From Toxoplasma gondii ME49 (lineage: Eukaryota > Apicomplexa > Conoidasida > Eucoccidiorida > Sarcocystidae), in assembly GCF_000006565.2 (NCBI RefSeq), contig NC_031480.1, forward strand, positions 4,251,529 to 4,315,528: DNA of 64,000 nt. The letters are read 5' to 3'. Both the position numbers and the translations under genes were made by a program. The notes under the pieces were generated by a model, which ran no database searches, was not told the origin of the DNA, and was given only the letters and a program-made list of their open reading frames with translations. Shown piece by piece: positions 1-9,981 of the stretch (positions within the stretch are counted from its first letter, which is position 1; the number at the start of each line of letters is the position of its first letter).

Positions 1-440
1 TTCACTGTAGCACACACGGCAGGAAGGGTAGCTCACAGTAAAAAAGTGATGGAAGTCCACTTTTTCACACAGGGAAGATATGGTGCAGCACGTGGTCCAA
101 CGCAATCTGATTGCCAAAAACTTGGAATTGCACCGCAGCGTCCAGTGAATCTCCAGAGTCCGATCGCCAGCTCTAGCTATGCATGTGTATTGCGAAACAG
201 ACTGTTTTTTCTCGCATGTAGATACGGGGGCAACAAGAAGCGTGTAACACGGGATGGAGATAAATTGAGGTCTGTAGGAAGGACTCGATTCTGTGGACCC
301 TTCTGTGGGTTCAGGACGGTCAGACACGCGCAACCAAGTCCGCTACCGCAGCAGACACTCTCTGCTGTCGGCGCACATTCACAGCCGACCTGCTGCCGCC
401 ATTGGTACTACGTGCCTGTCGACTTGAATTCAGATTCTCA
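1..440. other. Window edge, no gene resolved
   Basis: No supported gene on either strand. If the minus-strand gene to the right uses the good-looking donor at 533-532, its last exon would lie here or beyond the window edge, but I could not find a convincing acceptor plus frame. Confidence 0.4.
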
Positions 441-2675
441 TTAATGGGAGCAGGGTTCCCTGGGTATCCAAGTTCGTCCTCTGCCTAGGGCATTGAACGG
501 TTCCACGCTCTCCAGTAAATTTTGTTCATTTACCTGCAGAAACAGTGCTCCGAAAGCGGCGGCTGTCGCGGCCGCAGCCATCAGGGCCATGCTCAAATTG
601 TAAGGGCCTGAGAAGCGCCTCTCGAACAATGAATGGTTGGCTCGTATGTAGGCACGTTCGCGCTTATCGTTTGCGAACCGGCGAGGAGAGGCTGTCATTC
701 TCCCGCTATCTAAAAATCCAGATATGCGCTCACACGAAGAAGAGCGAGGTGCCGGACGCAGAAGGCAAGACAAGAAAAGGAAGGGAAGGCCGGGACGACA
801 TGTCAGGAGACAAACCACATCAAGCAAATAGTCGGAGAACGGAATGATGGCAGGCAACAGGCAGCAAAGAAGAATCAAATGGAAGGGAGGAGACAGACTG
901 GAGAAGGCTAGAGACAAGAGTGGGGAAGATTCACTTTGTTTGACAGTCCGTATACAAATGTTGGTTTTTCACATATACGCTAGATACTACTGTACCTCAT
1001 GTTCGTAAAATGGTGGTCATGAAAAAACAATTGATCTTGGATTCGGTAAACAAAGTTATAAATCGTTACTCCAACTTGTGGTAAAGGGGAAAACCGGAGG
1101 GACGAAGCGAAGCCCCAGCGATTCGCCTCGAGTCAGGAGCGTCGCCATAAAAGTGCGAAAGAACAAAGAAGAGAAAAAAGCGACTTGAGATGAGAGGTGT
1201 ACGAGCAACTCGCTGTGTACGTGCGTGGCATGCCTGACGATGGAAGGGGTTATGTTTGAAGTGAGAACCAAGAAGAAATGAGGAAGCGTGAGACGATGGG
1301 GACGGGAGTGAATCCCAGAAATCAGAAACACGCAGCAGGCGGAAAACGAACACGTGATTGCTCCCGAGCAGTCGGTCGTTCTGTTTTGACCTAAAATCAG
1401 AGCGGGCTGTTTTTTCTTCTTATATCACCTACCGGTGTCCTCGAGTTCCTCCTCCTCATCTTCGTGCTCGTACGTCTCCCCCGCAGGTTTATCTAGTCGC
1501 AGCGGGTATTCGATCGGTTCTTTCCCCTCTCTGCCGAAGATTTCTACGTCGCCTCTCTCTCCCGGCGAAAGCTGGAGGAGCTTCCAAACGTTAGTCATGC
1601 ACTCTTCGCAGTAGTCCCACAGATTTTTCCTGGTCATGAATCGGCTTCTGCCTCTCTTCAAAAGAGAACGCAGTTGGCACATGTGCCACCTGCCTCGAGG
1701 GCCTTTCGGTGGAGCTTCTCCACGCGGAGCTTGAGAAAGAGCTGCGGCGCTAGAGGGGTGGCCGCCGTCGTGCACGTCGATAGCATTTTCCGAAAAAACG
1801 GAAGATCTAGACGAAGAAGCGAAAGCTGGCAAGAAGGTCGAAGCAGTTCCTACTGTCGCCGCACTCTCGGGGGTCTCTGTGAGCGACTCCCTCGTTTCGG
1901 TTCGTTGGCGGAGACCCGACGAAGCCTCGGGAAGAGCAAGGGGTAAAGGGGGGATGGTAAGCTTAACGACGGGTGCCACCTCTTCAGCACTGGAAGCGAG
2001 GTCCACCGTGTTGGCTGGTTGGTCCTGGCTTTTCGGCTTATCGGCTTTTCGATGTTTGTCTGCTGGAGATACGGACGCGGTCGAATCCGGCATGTTGGCT
2101 GCGGAAGAAACCTGATCTTTCGGGAAAGACAAGGGAACGTCGGACGGCTCGATGAGCGCCTGGGAACCGTTCGCTGCGTTGCTGCTCGCAGGGTCGATAG
2201 GATCCGGACTGAAGTGTGCATGACGTCTCTCTCCGTCCTCCAGGCGAGGGGTAAGCGTGGCAGCCAAGTCCCTCAGGGTCGACAAAAGCGACGGCGAGAC
2301 ACAACGTGACGTGTCACGCGATTTCGCTTCCTTTCCTTCCTCTTGGGTAGTCTCTGATTCCTCGAGCCAGACACGTGGAGGCTCGTCGGCGCCTGGCCAT
2401 AGCGGCGTATTCGGCGTTTCCCTCTGTTCTGGAAAGTTCGTTTGGGCGTCTCGCGTGCTCGCGGCAGCCGCAAGCGTCAACGAATCGCCGCCTTGCTCAG
2501 CCTCAGCTGCCGCAGCGTCTGAAGTCTCGTTCTTCGCAGCCTGCGTGGGACTTGCGAGCAAGCCAGAGTGATCTGGAAACGGCAAGTCAGGTGCCACCGA
2601 TTCGAGTGAACCGAACCTCGACGCGTCGTCGGAACGGACAGGAGCTCGAGGTGACTCGGGAGGATCAGACGGCAT
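441..2675 (-). CDS. Unrecognised acidic, Pro/Ser-rich protein with a hydrophobic C-terminal segment
   Basis: Family not recognised. Exon 1 runs 2675-1433 and exon 2 from 691; phases match (exon 1 ends with one base of a codon, exon 2 opens with two after GACAG). I chose the ATG at 2675 (MPSDPPESP) because the residues upstream of it look like untranslated leader. The first ~300 residues are low-complexity (Ser, Ala, Pro, Glu). A more ordered basic/Cys segment follows (CQLRSLLKRGRSRF, then WDYCEECMTNVWKLLQL), then an acidic run (EDEEEELED). Exon 2 encodes a basic stretch (FANDKRERAYIRANHSLFER) and then a ~20-residue hydrophobic helix (NLSMALMAAAATAAAFGALF) close to the end, as in a tail-anchored membrane protein. 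If exon 2 reads through to the stop at 441 the protein is about 497 residues. A textbook donor (CAG|GTAAAT) at 534/533 would instead splice to an unseen last exon. Confidence 0.55.
692..1432 (-). other. Predicted intron of the gene at 441-2675
   Basis: Intron between exon 1 (donor G|GTAGGTGA at 1433/1432) and exon 2 (acceptor GACAG ending at 692). It contains short open frames only, none with recognisable content. Confidence 0.45.
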
Positions 2676-4780
2676 GGCGAGAAACACTAGAAAACTGGAC
2701 AGGCAGACTAGCTGAGAGTTGCCACTCACAAGGACACCTGCAGAGCCGAAGCGCCATGCAGGTTGTATACACACCTGAAAGAAAGGAGCGCTCCGCAGTC
2801 TATTGCACGCCACAGTTAAACTGTCCGTAAACACAGCGGAGCGTTCAAGCAACGAGACCCTAGCTCGGTCGCTAGGAGAGGGAGGAACGATGCACACGTC
2901 TATTTTGGGGGAAAAGGCGACGCTGCTTCTGTTTTCTGGGGGAAGAATGCTGCAGCTTCATAAACGCGGAAACTGGCCGCAGCTGCGATGGGTGTTCTGC
3001 TGAAGTCTGCGGCTCTGTCGCACTCGTGGTCGGTTGCTTCTTCGAGCTCCTGCTGTGTCTGGCAGTGAGGCACCAGGTCTCACAAGCTTGGATGGTCGAG
3101 GGAAACACAAAGATTTCGGTCGACAGCGCGTGGTTGTGGCCGCAGCGACAGTCATGCACTGCAGCGAAAAAAACCGTTGAGACCAAGAGACGGGACACCC
3201 CGGGACGTGACCCGAGATACCCGAGCAGCAAAAGGAGCACGTGCTTCCGTTGGAAATTGACAAGAACTCAATGGCGGAAGATGCCAGGAACAATGCAGAG
3301 GATATCAGAAGTAAAGCAGGCAAAAACATGGTCTTTTAGCAGCCAGCCAGCGAAATGAACAGCACACTGGCTTCCACAAAACTGCGCGTCTCGTGCAGCT
3401 GCGAGGCCCTGGAAGTCAAGCGATACTATGCTGCTAGCCGCAGCATTCCCTTTTTTGGAGAATAACAAGTGATGAAGGCGCGTTCACGGACACGGTGGAA
3501 CATGGGAGCAGACAAAAAAAGCAAAGCTCATTCGAGAAGAAGGGAGGGGGGTCGCCAGAATGCGGCAAAAACCACGAAAGCACCCAAACAAATAACTCAG
3601 TAGTGCTGGGCACCGTGACGCGCCTTCTGCATGGCACACAAATGAATCCAGCAGCAGGGTGTCGCAAAACGACTTGCGGAATAGAGAGGGAAAGGCAGGT
3701 ACGACGCCGCATCCCCTGGAGGAAAGGGTGGAAACCGGCTTGGACCCGACTGTTGGGCTTTTTCAACCGCATTGATTTTCAATGTTCAAATGCAAGACTG
3801 GGAATGGTGATTCTGTTTGCGTTCGATGTGCATCTACGGGCGCACAAGGGAGAGATGTCCCTTACGTTCTGTACTAGGAGTGCCATGAATAGGGAGGGTT
3901 ACATGGGGGATCCGCAACAATTCCCTGGTCTTACTTGCGCAAATGCATAACCAGCCGTGAGGCACCCCAACAAGCTGGTTCCACGAGATGCAACTCCCCC
4001 AAAGATGCGGCAGTTCACAGGAAGGCCGGAGGAGACACAAAACGGATGTGTGGGAATTCCGGGCACAGCACACAAAGACGTGTCTCAAGAGTGCGGTACG
4101 GCAGCCAAACTTAGAGGTGCCACCCTGTCCAGCGAACGCAGGAGCATGAAGCCTGGAAAGGCGCGAGCTAGAGGACTTGCCAGGCGTCGAAAACTTGGAT
4201 GCAAATGACGGGAGGGAGCACAACTCCATTGAGTGCGATGAGATGTCAGATTAAAATGCAGCACATCCAGCTGACTGTAGCAGCAAAAGTCCGTAAAAGC
4301 AGAAGAGTCACAGTGCCGGTGCAATGGAGAGAAGGGGGAACAACCACGGAAGTGAACAGGGAAACAGACTGTGGAACTTTGTTGAACATCGGTGCTGAGT
4401 GTTCGAAGATGGTACTCAACCGTGTAGAATCCTGTTCACACATATGTTCACAGCCACCTCAACGCAGCCTCTCATCAACGCAAGCGTGCGAAGGAAAGCA
4501 AGGGGCGCACGAGGGCGCGTCACGACATCTCGTGTGTGTTTTGGCGCACTCTTGCTCAGCTCCACCTGGTCAGTTCTCTAAAAACGACCATGTTATCAGT
4601 CCTCTGCCAACCCTGTGCTGACGTCCTCACGTCGCATGCATCTTTGCGTATTCTCATAAGCGGATTGAACTCACCACGGGGGAGTCTACGCTCAGTTGTT
4701 ATCTGATTGGTATTGGATGCCATGGGTACGTAAGGGAAAGGAAAGGTGAACCACTATTTAATCACAACAGTTATTATAGC
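2676..4780. other. Intergenic region, no supported gene
   Basis: The part next to 2675 presumably holds the promoter and 5' leader of the minus-strand gene. Short frames occur on both strands up to about 150 codons. None has family motifs, coherent splice sites or consistent composition, so I call none. Confidence 0.5.
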
Positions 4781-4785
4781 TATAG

Positions 4786-4989
4786 ATGAATGCTAATTCT
4801 GGAGTTAATCTCCGTTTGAGTTATACAGCTCTGGTTCGTGGATCATTTGTACAGAGACAATATCTACTTATACTATGATAATTACAATACACGTTCTAGC
4901 TATGATCATTATGTTCTCAATGCCGGCTTTGTATGGAGAATATAGTAACTTCTTTGCACCGATATATATTGATGGTTCGGAAGTTCAAT
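4786..4989 (+). pseudogene. cox1: Nuclear insert of mitochondrial cox1 (NUMT fragment)
   Basis: An AT-rich block stands out from its GC-balanced surroundings. From 4875 the plus strand reads MIITIHVLAMIIMFSMPAL followed by a degraded form of the cox1 YGG.GNFF.PI.IGGSEV segment: here YGEYSNFFAPIYIDGSEV, with Gly to Glu, Gly to Ser and Gly to Asp changes. A second open stretch starting at 4786 lies in another frame (offset 89 bases), so the copy also carries a frameshift. The reading runs into a stop soon after 4989. This is a dead fragment, not a gene. Nuclear mitochondrial fragments are well known in Toxoplasma. Confidence 0.75.
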
Positions 4990-5096
4990 CCTTGTATGGT
5001 TTGCACCTACTTGACTCCTCAGTTTAAGCAGAACTGTAGTTTATCAGGACTAAAGTCAACGTAATCTATTAAAAAAACTGCAGCCACTGGTTCACC

Positions 5097-5122
5097 ATCA
5101 ACTACCTTGTTTCGACTTCGTA
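5097..5122 (-). pseudogene. Probable fragment of small-subunit rRNA 3' end, antisense, in the mitochondrial insert
   Basis: Positions 5100-5118 read aactaccttgtttcgactt. This is one substitution from the near-universal antisense of the SSU rRNA 3' end (ACCTTGTTACGACTT). It lies about 110 bases downstream of the cox1 remnant within the same AT-rich block, which suggests a piece of the fragmented mitochondrial rRNA inserted with, or next to, cox1. The match is short, so origin from another SSU rRNA is possible. Confidence 0.45.
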
Positions 5123-5125
5123 TCG

Positions 5126-5850
5126 ACTGTGTTATTGTAGCACGCGACCTATTTCTTAGTATCATTAGTGCACCCATTTGGTGTGATCCTCAGGACTCAG
5201 TGAGCTAAACAGATGCACTGGGAATGTCGCCCGCCATTCGCAGCATTAGCTGGCGCAGGATATCAGCCGCTTAAAGCGTTTTGCCGAAACTCTTTGTGTA
5301 CAGACCTTATGCGGAAGCCAGGCTCGCCTGCAGAGATTCTCATGGTCTGAAACGCGTTAGCGCGCGCTGCTTCGACACTGATTTACTCTGTTCAGTGTGT
5401 ATTCTTCCGAGCTGATGTGCACCAGGCAACCCAAGAGTGTACTTTTTGTTTCAAGGGGGTTCATCATGGTTGACAAGAACGATCAAGGTCACCGGATAGT
5501 TGCCCCTGGATAATGCGAATGCTGCGTGGATAGCCAGTGGAAGTCTAGCTGTGTTGACAAATCAAGCACATGAAAGAGAGGAAAGGGCAGAGGTTGCACA
5601 CTATTCTGAAATAGAAAACAGGAGGCGGTCTTTATCAAATGTTCGTCCTCTACGGAAGCGTGATAGGGTATCTGACCCGTTCGCGGTGCGACCACACACT
5701 GTTTCCTCTTCTGTGCTGCCCACAACCTCCAAGAAATAGGGGAAACTAAATGCTAGGATAGAATTCAAGCGTTGTAAAGCGAAGAGAAAGATGTTCTGAG
5801 GCAGGGACATAATCGATGCCATCTATCCATGGGTTCCGCAGAAAAGGACG
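5126..5850. other. Intergenic region between mitochondrial insert and tRNA array
   Basis: No supported gene. Composition returns to the local average after about 5200. Nothing with family motifs is visible. Confidence 0.4.
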
Positions 5851-5921
5851 TCCCAGTCATCGCCTGAAGCACTTGGAAGGCTCACAACCTCTACGTCCGT
5901 AGATCAAAGCCAAGTGGTGAT
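5851..5921 (+). pseudogene. Decayed initiator tRNA-Met copy
   Basis: The 3' half (about 5873-5923) aligns without gaps to the anticodon arm, variable loop and T arm of the two intact tRNAs downstream, with roughly three quarters of bases identical. The anticodon region reads CTCACAA instead of CTCATAA, so CAT has become CAC. The 5' half and acceptor stem no longer pair. Its anticodon lies 130 bases upstream of that of the next copy, and it is followed by the same ttttcgcaggga tail that follows the next copy. It is therefore the oldest unit of a tandem array. Confidence 0.6.
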
Positions 5922-5980
5922 ACTGGACAATTCGCAAGTTTTCGCAGGGAGGACGCCATGACTTTTCGGCAGGTAATGCA

Positions 5981-6051
5981 AGCACCGTAGCTCAGTGGGA
6001 GAGTGGGGGGCTCATAACCCCCAGGTCCATGGATCGAAACCATGCGGTGCT
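5981..6051 (+). tRNA. Initiator tRNA-Met (CAT), copy 1
   Basis: A 71-base cloverleaf. The 7-bp acceptor stem AGCACCG/CGGTGCT is perfect and has the A1:T72 pair typical of eukaryotic initiators. The D arm is GCTC/GAGT. The anticodon arm is GGGGG/CCCCC around the loop CTCATAA, giving anticodon CAT with the run of G:C pairs seen in initiators. The T arm is CATGG/CCATG with loop ATCGAAA, carrying A54 and A60 in place of T54; this also marks eukaryotic initiator tRNA. No intron. It would deliver methionine to the ribosomal start site. A T-run about 20 bases downstream (6071-6076) could end RNA polymerase III transcription. Confidence 0.93.
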
Positions 6052-6114
6052 ATTTAAAAAAGCCTTTAGAGTTTTTCGCAGGGAAGAAAACAAGATCCCC
6101 CACGGCACCCTACA

Positions 6115-6185
6115 AGCACCGTAGCTCAGTGGGAGAGTGGGGGGCTCATAACCCCCAGGTCCATGGATCGAAACCATGCGGTGCT
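6115..6185 (+). tRNA. Initiator tRNA-Met (CAT), copy 2
   Basis: Identical base for base to the copy at 5981-6051 and 134 bases downstream of it, so the two are a recent tandem duplication or are kept identical by gene conversion. The same initiator features are present: A1:T72, G:C-rich anticodon stem, ATCGAAA T loop. A T-run follows at 6206-6210. Confidence 0.93.
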
Positions 6186-8442
6186 ACGCTGTCTTAATTG
6201 TGACTTTTTACTCTATCCATGCTCTTTTTACTCCGACGCGACCACCTCGCTTTGTCCCAGGTGAATCAGTGAAAATACGACTCATTCTGCGTGTTGAACA
6301 GTTTTTTTTTCGTGCCTCAGGAGCCAACTCTGCTGGTTCAGTGCGTTGGCAGGTCTGTGCGGCTACCGCTCTAATAGGTGTGCAGAGTCAATGTTTAAAA
6401 CTCTCTGGAGAGAAAGCTCATTCATTTTGAAACCCCGATACGATCAGAGACTATAAATTCCAAGTTAAGGGGAAAACCGTGACCGGTGCTAGGGAACGAA
6501 GCGCGCTGCAAGGTCTAGCCACCGCTTGCACAGCGGAGTCTACAAAAGCTGCACGCCGTTACATCCTCTGAACTACCAGTTTTCGCCGGTTTCGAGCTCG
6601 CGTACAGTCCAGGCTACTAAAACGAGGGTGGACAGAGTTCTTGTCAACGACAAAAACGGGGAATCCGGAAAGAGCTCAAAAGTTCCCGACATTTGGCGGC
6701 GTGTGCGCTTTCCGTGTCGAGCAGCTGAGTCCAACCGCTGAAAAATGGATTTCCCGCGAACGCTAAGACCACTCGATTGTAAGTCTGTTACTTTCTCCAC
6801 TAATCGAAATCGCTTCCGAACGTGGAAAGGAGCAGCCATGCTGGTTACCGCAAGGAAAACGGTCGATCGACATGGACAATTAAGACACGGTTTGGACGCA
6901 TCTTTCTTTCTCAACAAGACTGCTCTTGATGCCAGCTGCGTTTCCTTCCAAAATTTGGCGAGTTGGCACTACGCTGGTATATACGTAGACTTGAACCAAG
7001 TATCTATACTTTCATGTGCGGACGCCATTACGTTTATGAGGAACTCTCGTGCACATTTTAGGAAGGTTTTTGTGTCCGGATTTCCTGTCTTCGTCGCTGC
7101 CCGGCACGTTATGATCACAGATGGACCTCCATTGCGCCTGTCGCGGCGTTCTGACTCGGTTTCAATCACCCATCTATCGGGCTCTTCTTTCACACGCTCA
7201 ACATGAAAAAAGCCACCAAAAATGTTTCTAGCTCCCATGGGGGATCGTGGCCATATGCTGCAGCCCAATAGTTGTACAGCGTAAACGTTACTTTCCACAT
7301 TGGAGCGCTTTAGGAACTGTATCGTCCACCTGGAGTAGCACACCTAAGCTGCCTTCCCTTTTTTTTGTGTTTCTGCCAGGTCCACACCTGAGGAAGTGGA
7401 TCGTCACGGGAAAACGACTTCCGAACCCCTTTTTTGACTTCCACGAAAGGAGTTACATATTAGAAAATAAGGACGCCTGAATGTTGACCTACTGCAGACC
7501 ACGAGGTGAAACCTGCAACTTCCATTCTTCGTCTCTCAAGACTGTAGCCCCCGCTGGTTTCGCTCTAGAATGTCTTTGCAGCCCAGAAAAGTGTAGAATT
7601 CGTCCTGTCTCAGAAACTCTTGTCTGTATCTCACATTTCCCGCGATCTGAGTGCCCCCACACGCGATGCATCAGAATGCGTCGGTTAAAGCGATCACCGA
7701 GCGACCAAAACGCCACATCGACACTGGAAAAAGCAACGCATAGTTCAGGACAACAGTGCTCATACCCATTCAGTGCCCAGTTGCAACGAAGTCGTCTGCA
7801 ATGGACGAATCCCATCCCATGCTAGAAATTGAGGTTCCGCCCCGAACCGTCCAATGCGGGGGGCGTTGATGAGAAAGAGGACCAGAGGCCTGAATCAGTG
7901 CATGCAACAAAGAAGGCCAGGTTTACCAGAGACTGCGTATCCAGCAAGGAGTTTCCGACCGACATGGAAGAAAGTATATGCTGCGAGCTGGACGCCCAGC
8001 TTAGATCCTCGACGTCTTTGTTTGCCGGAACCTCCTTCGAGTGTACTTTTCATGACCGCCATGTCCAGTGCACTACGTTCAGTTGTAAAGGAAGGCACGC
8101 AGAAATTCGAAAAAGAAAACTAGCCTCCGCTGTGTTAGTGGTATTCCCCTTTAGATTCAGAAGCGTCAAAAAAGCATCTCCGTGTGGAACAGTAACGAGC
8201 AAGTTTCGTTTCTTTGCGGCTTCTCCAAGAGTCGTGTCGCGACACAGGAGTCGCCTCCTGTAGTTTGACTGGAACCCGCGAAACACCACCAACGGGAGCC
8301 TCTCTCCTTGGTAGCGGTCAAGAGAAGCGAAAACCATAAAAAGAAGAAAGGATGAAAGAGAAAAAGGAGAGAAGACCGAGAAAGATACTCGCTAGGCAAC
8401 AGACAGACAGCATCTCGGACCACCCGAAGGTCAAGACTGTTC
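6186..8442. other. Unassigned region with one unusually open but interrupted plus-strand frame
   Basis: No gene can be supported. From 7247 to 8263 one plus-strand frame is broken only by stops at 7478-7480 and 7823-7825, far fewer than chance would give over about 340 codons. The predicted peptide has no motif I recognise, and no clean pair of splice sites removes the two stops. A separate plus-strand frame is open at 6745-7206. Possible readings are a decayed gene, a multi-exon gene I could not resolve, or chance. Confidence 0.3.
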
Positions 8443-9944
8443 TCATCGGCTGTCTGTGCTCGGACAGCGGCGTCCTCCCTCTTGGGTTGTCTCCGTCGCT
8501 TTTCCTCTTCGCTCTTCTCTTGTCTCGCGACTTCTCTCCTGTTCTATGCGACCATCTTCTGTCGATCCTCGACGCCGTCTGCAGTCTGGAGAGTGCCGGG
8601 AATGCTTGAGTTCTCTGTCTTCTCCGTATCGCTCTCGTCGACGGTTGGATCGTCCAGAGTCGCCCTCTTCGTGTTTCACGCGACGAGACACTTCCTCTTC
8701 GTGTCTCTGCGGTTCTCGTCTCGCCTCTCTCCTCAAATCTGAAGTATCTCGCCTTCCCCAGTCTCCAGAGTCTCTCCTCCTCTCCGCATACTCCCTCCTC
8801 CTCTCGCTCGACTCTCTTCTCTCTCTGGAGTCTTTTCTCTCTCTGGAGTTTCTCCTTCTCTCTCTGAAATCTCTTCTCTCCCTCGATTCTCTTCTCTCTC
8901 TGGAGTCTGTCCTCCTCTCCGTATACTCCCTCCTCCTCTCCCTCGATTCTCTTCTCTCTCTGGAGTTTCTCCGTCTCTCTCTGGAGTCTATTCTCTCCCT
9001 CGATTCTCTTCTCTCTCTGGAGTGTCTCCTTCTCTCTCTGGAGTTTCTCCGTCTCTCTCTGGTCTCGCGTTTCTGTTCTCCTGCCCCCTCGCTCTCGTCA
9101 TCGGCGTCTTCGGGAACGTCCCCTTTTCTGCGTCGACCATCTTGGAAAGCTCTGCGGTCTCTGGGAATCGGTGAGCTCTGCCGCACACGTTTGCGCTCTT
9201 GCTCGTCCTCCTCGAAAGAATTATCCCTCCGAGGCGCTCGCCTTCTCTCGTCCTTGTCTCTGTCGTCTCTCTCCGTCTCCCTTCGTGCCTGTCTCTTGCC
9301 TCTGTTGTGGCCTCTGGAACCTTCCTCTCCCAGTTTGCTTCTCCTCTTGTTTTCCCGGTTCCTCTTAGAGGCCTCCTCGTCGCGCTTCTTTCCAGGCTCG
9401 TCTCCGTCCTCACTCCACCGTCCTCCTCCGTCACTTGCCTCTCCCTTTACTCCAGGGGCTTCGCCCTCCTCTTTGACCTTCTTCTTCTCCTTCTTCTTGC
9501 CAGCCTCCTTCTTCACGCGAGTCTTCTTTCGATCGTCATCGCTGCTGTCGTCAGACGAACTGGAGTCTGACGAAGAAGAGGATGATGATGAAGAGGAAGA
9601 CGAAGAGGACGAAGACGAGGAAGAAGATGAAGAAGATGAAGAAGACGATGAGGAAGAAGACGAGGAAGAAGAAGAGCTCAGGCCCGCCTTCACTTGAGCA
9701 ACCAGCTGCTCAACAAGCCGAGGGTCTCTGGAAAAGTCTCCGTCCGTGATGCTGCGATAGCGAAGACACACAAACACATACACACACACAGACACCCAGG
9801 CGACAAACAACCGATAAAAAGTTCTCGTATGCCAGTCTTGTTTCGCGGTTCCCTCAACTGCGTAAAGTCACAGATCTGTCCATATGACCGACGGTACCTT
9901 TTGACCAATACTTCGCACTTTCACGCATATATATATATATGTCC

Positions 9945-9981
<37 letters not shown>

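Larger units (their letters stand above)
5851..6200 (+). repeat. Tandem repeat array, ~130-134 bp units each containing a tRNA-Met
   Basis: Three units share a tRNA body followed by a conserved tail (agttttcgcaggga near 5938-5951; gagtttttcgcaggga near 6069-6083). Spacing between anticodons is 130 and 134 bases. Units 2 and 3 keep perfect tRNA genes and unit 1 is degenerate. Confidence 0.6.

Noticed and set aside
8456..9697. 413-codon plus-strand open frame rich in Leu/Ser and acidic residues
   Set aside because: It is the antisense of the poly-Ser and RS-repeat exon of the ZCCHC10-like gene; repeat codons make the opposite strand open. The minus-strand reading has a zinc knuckle and coherent splicing.
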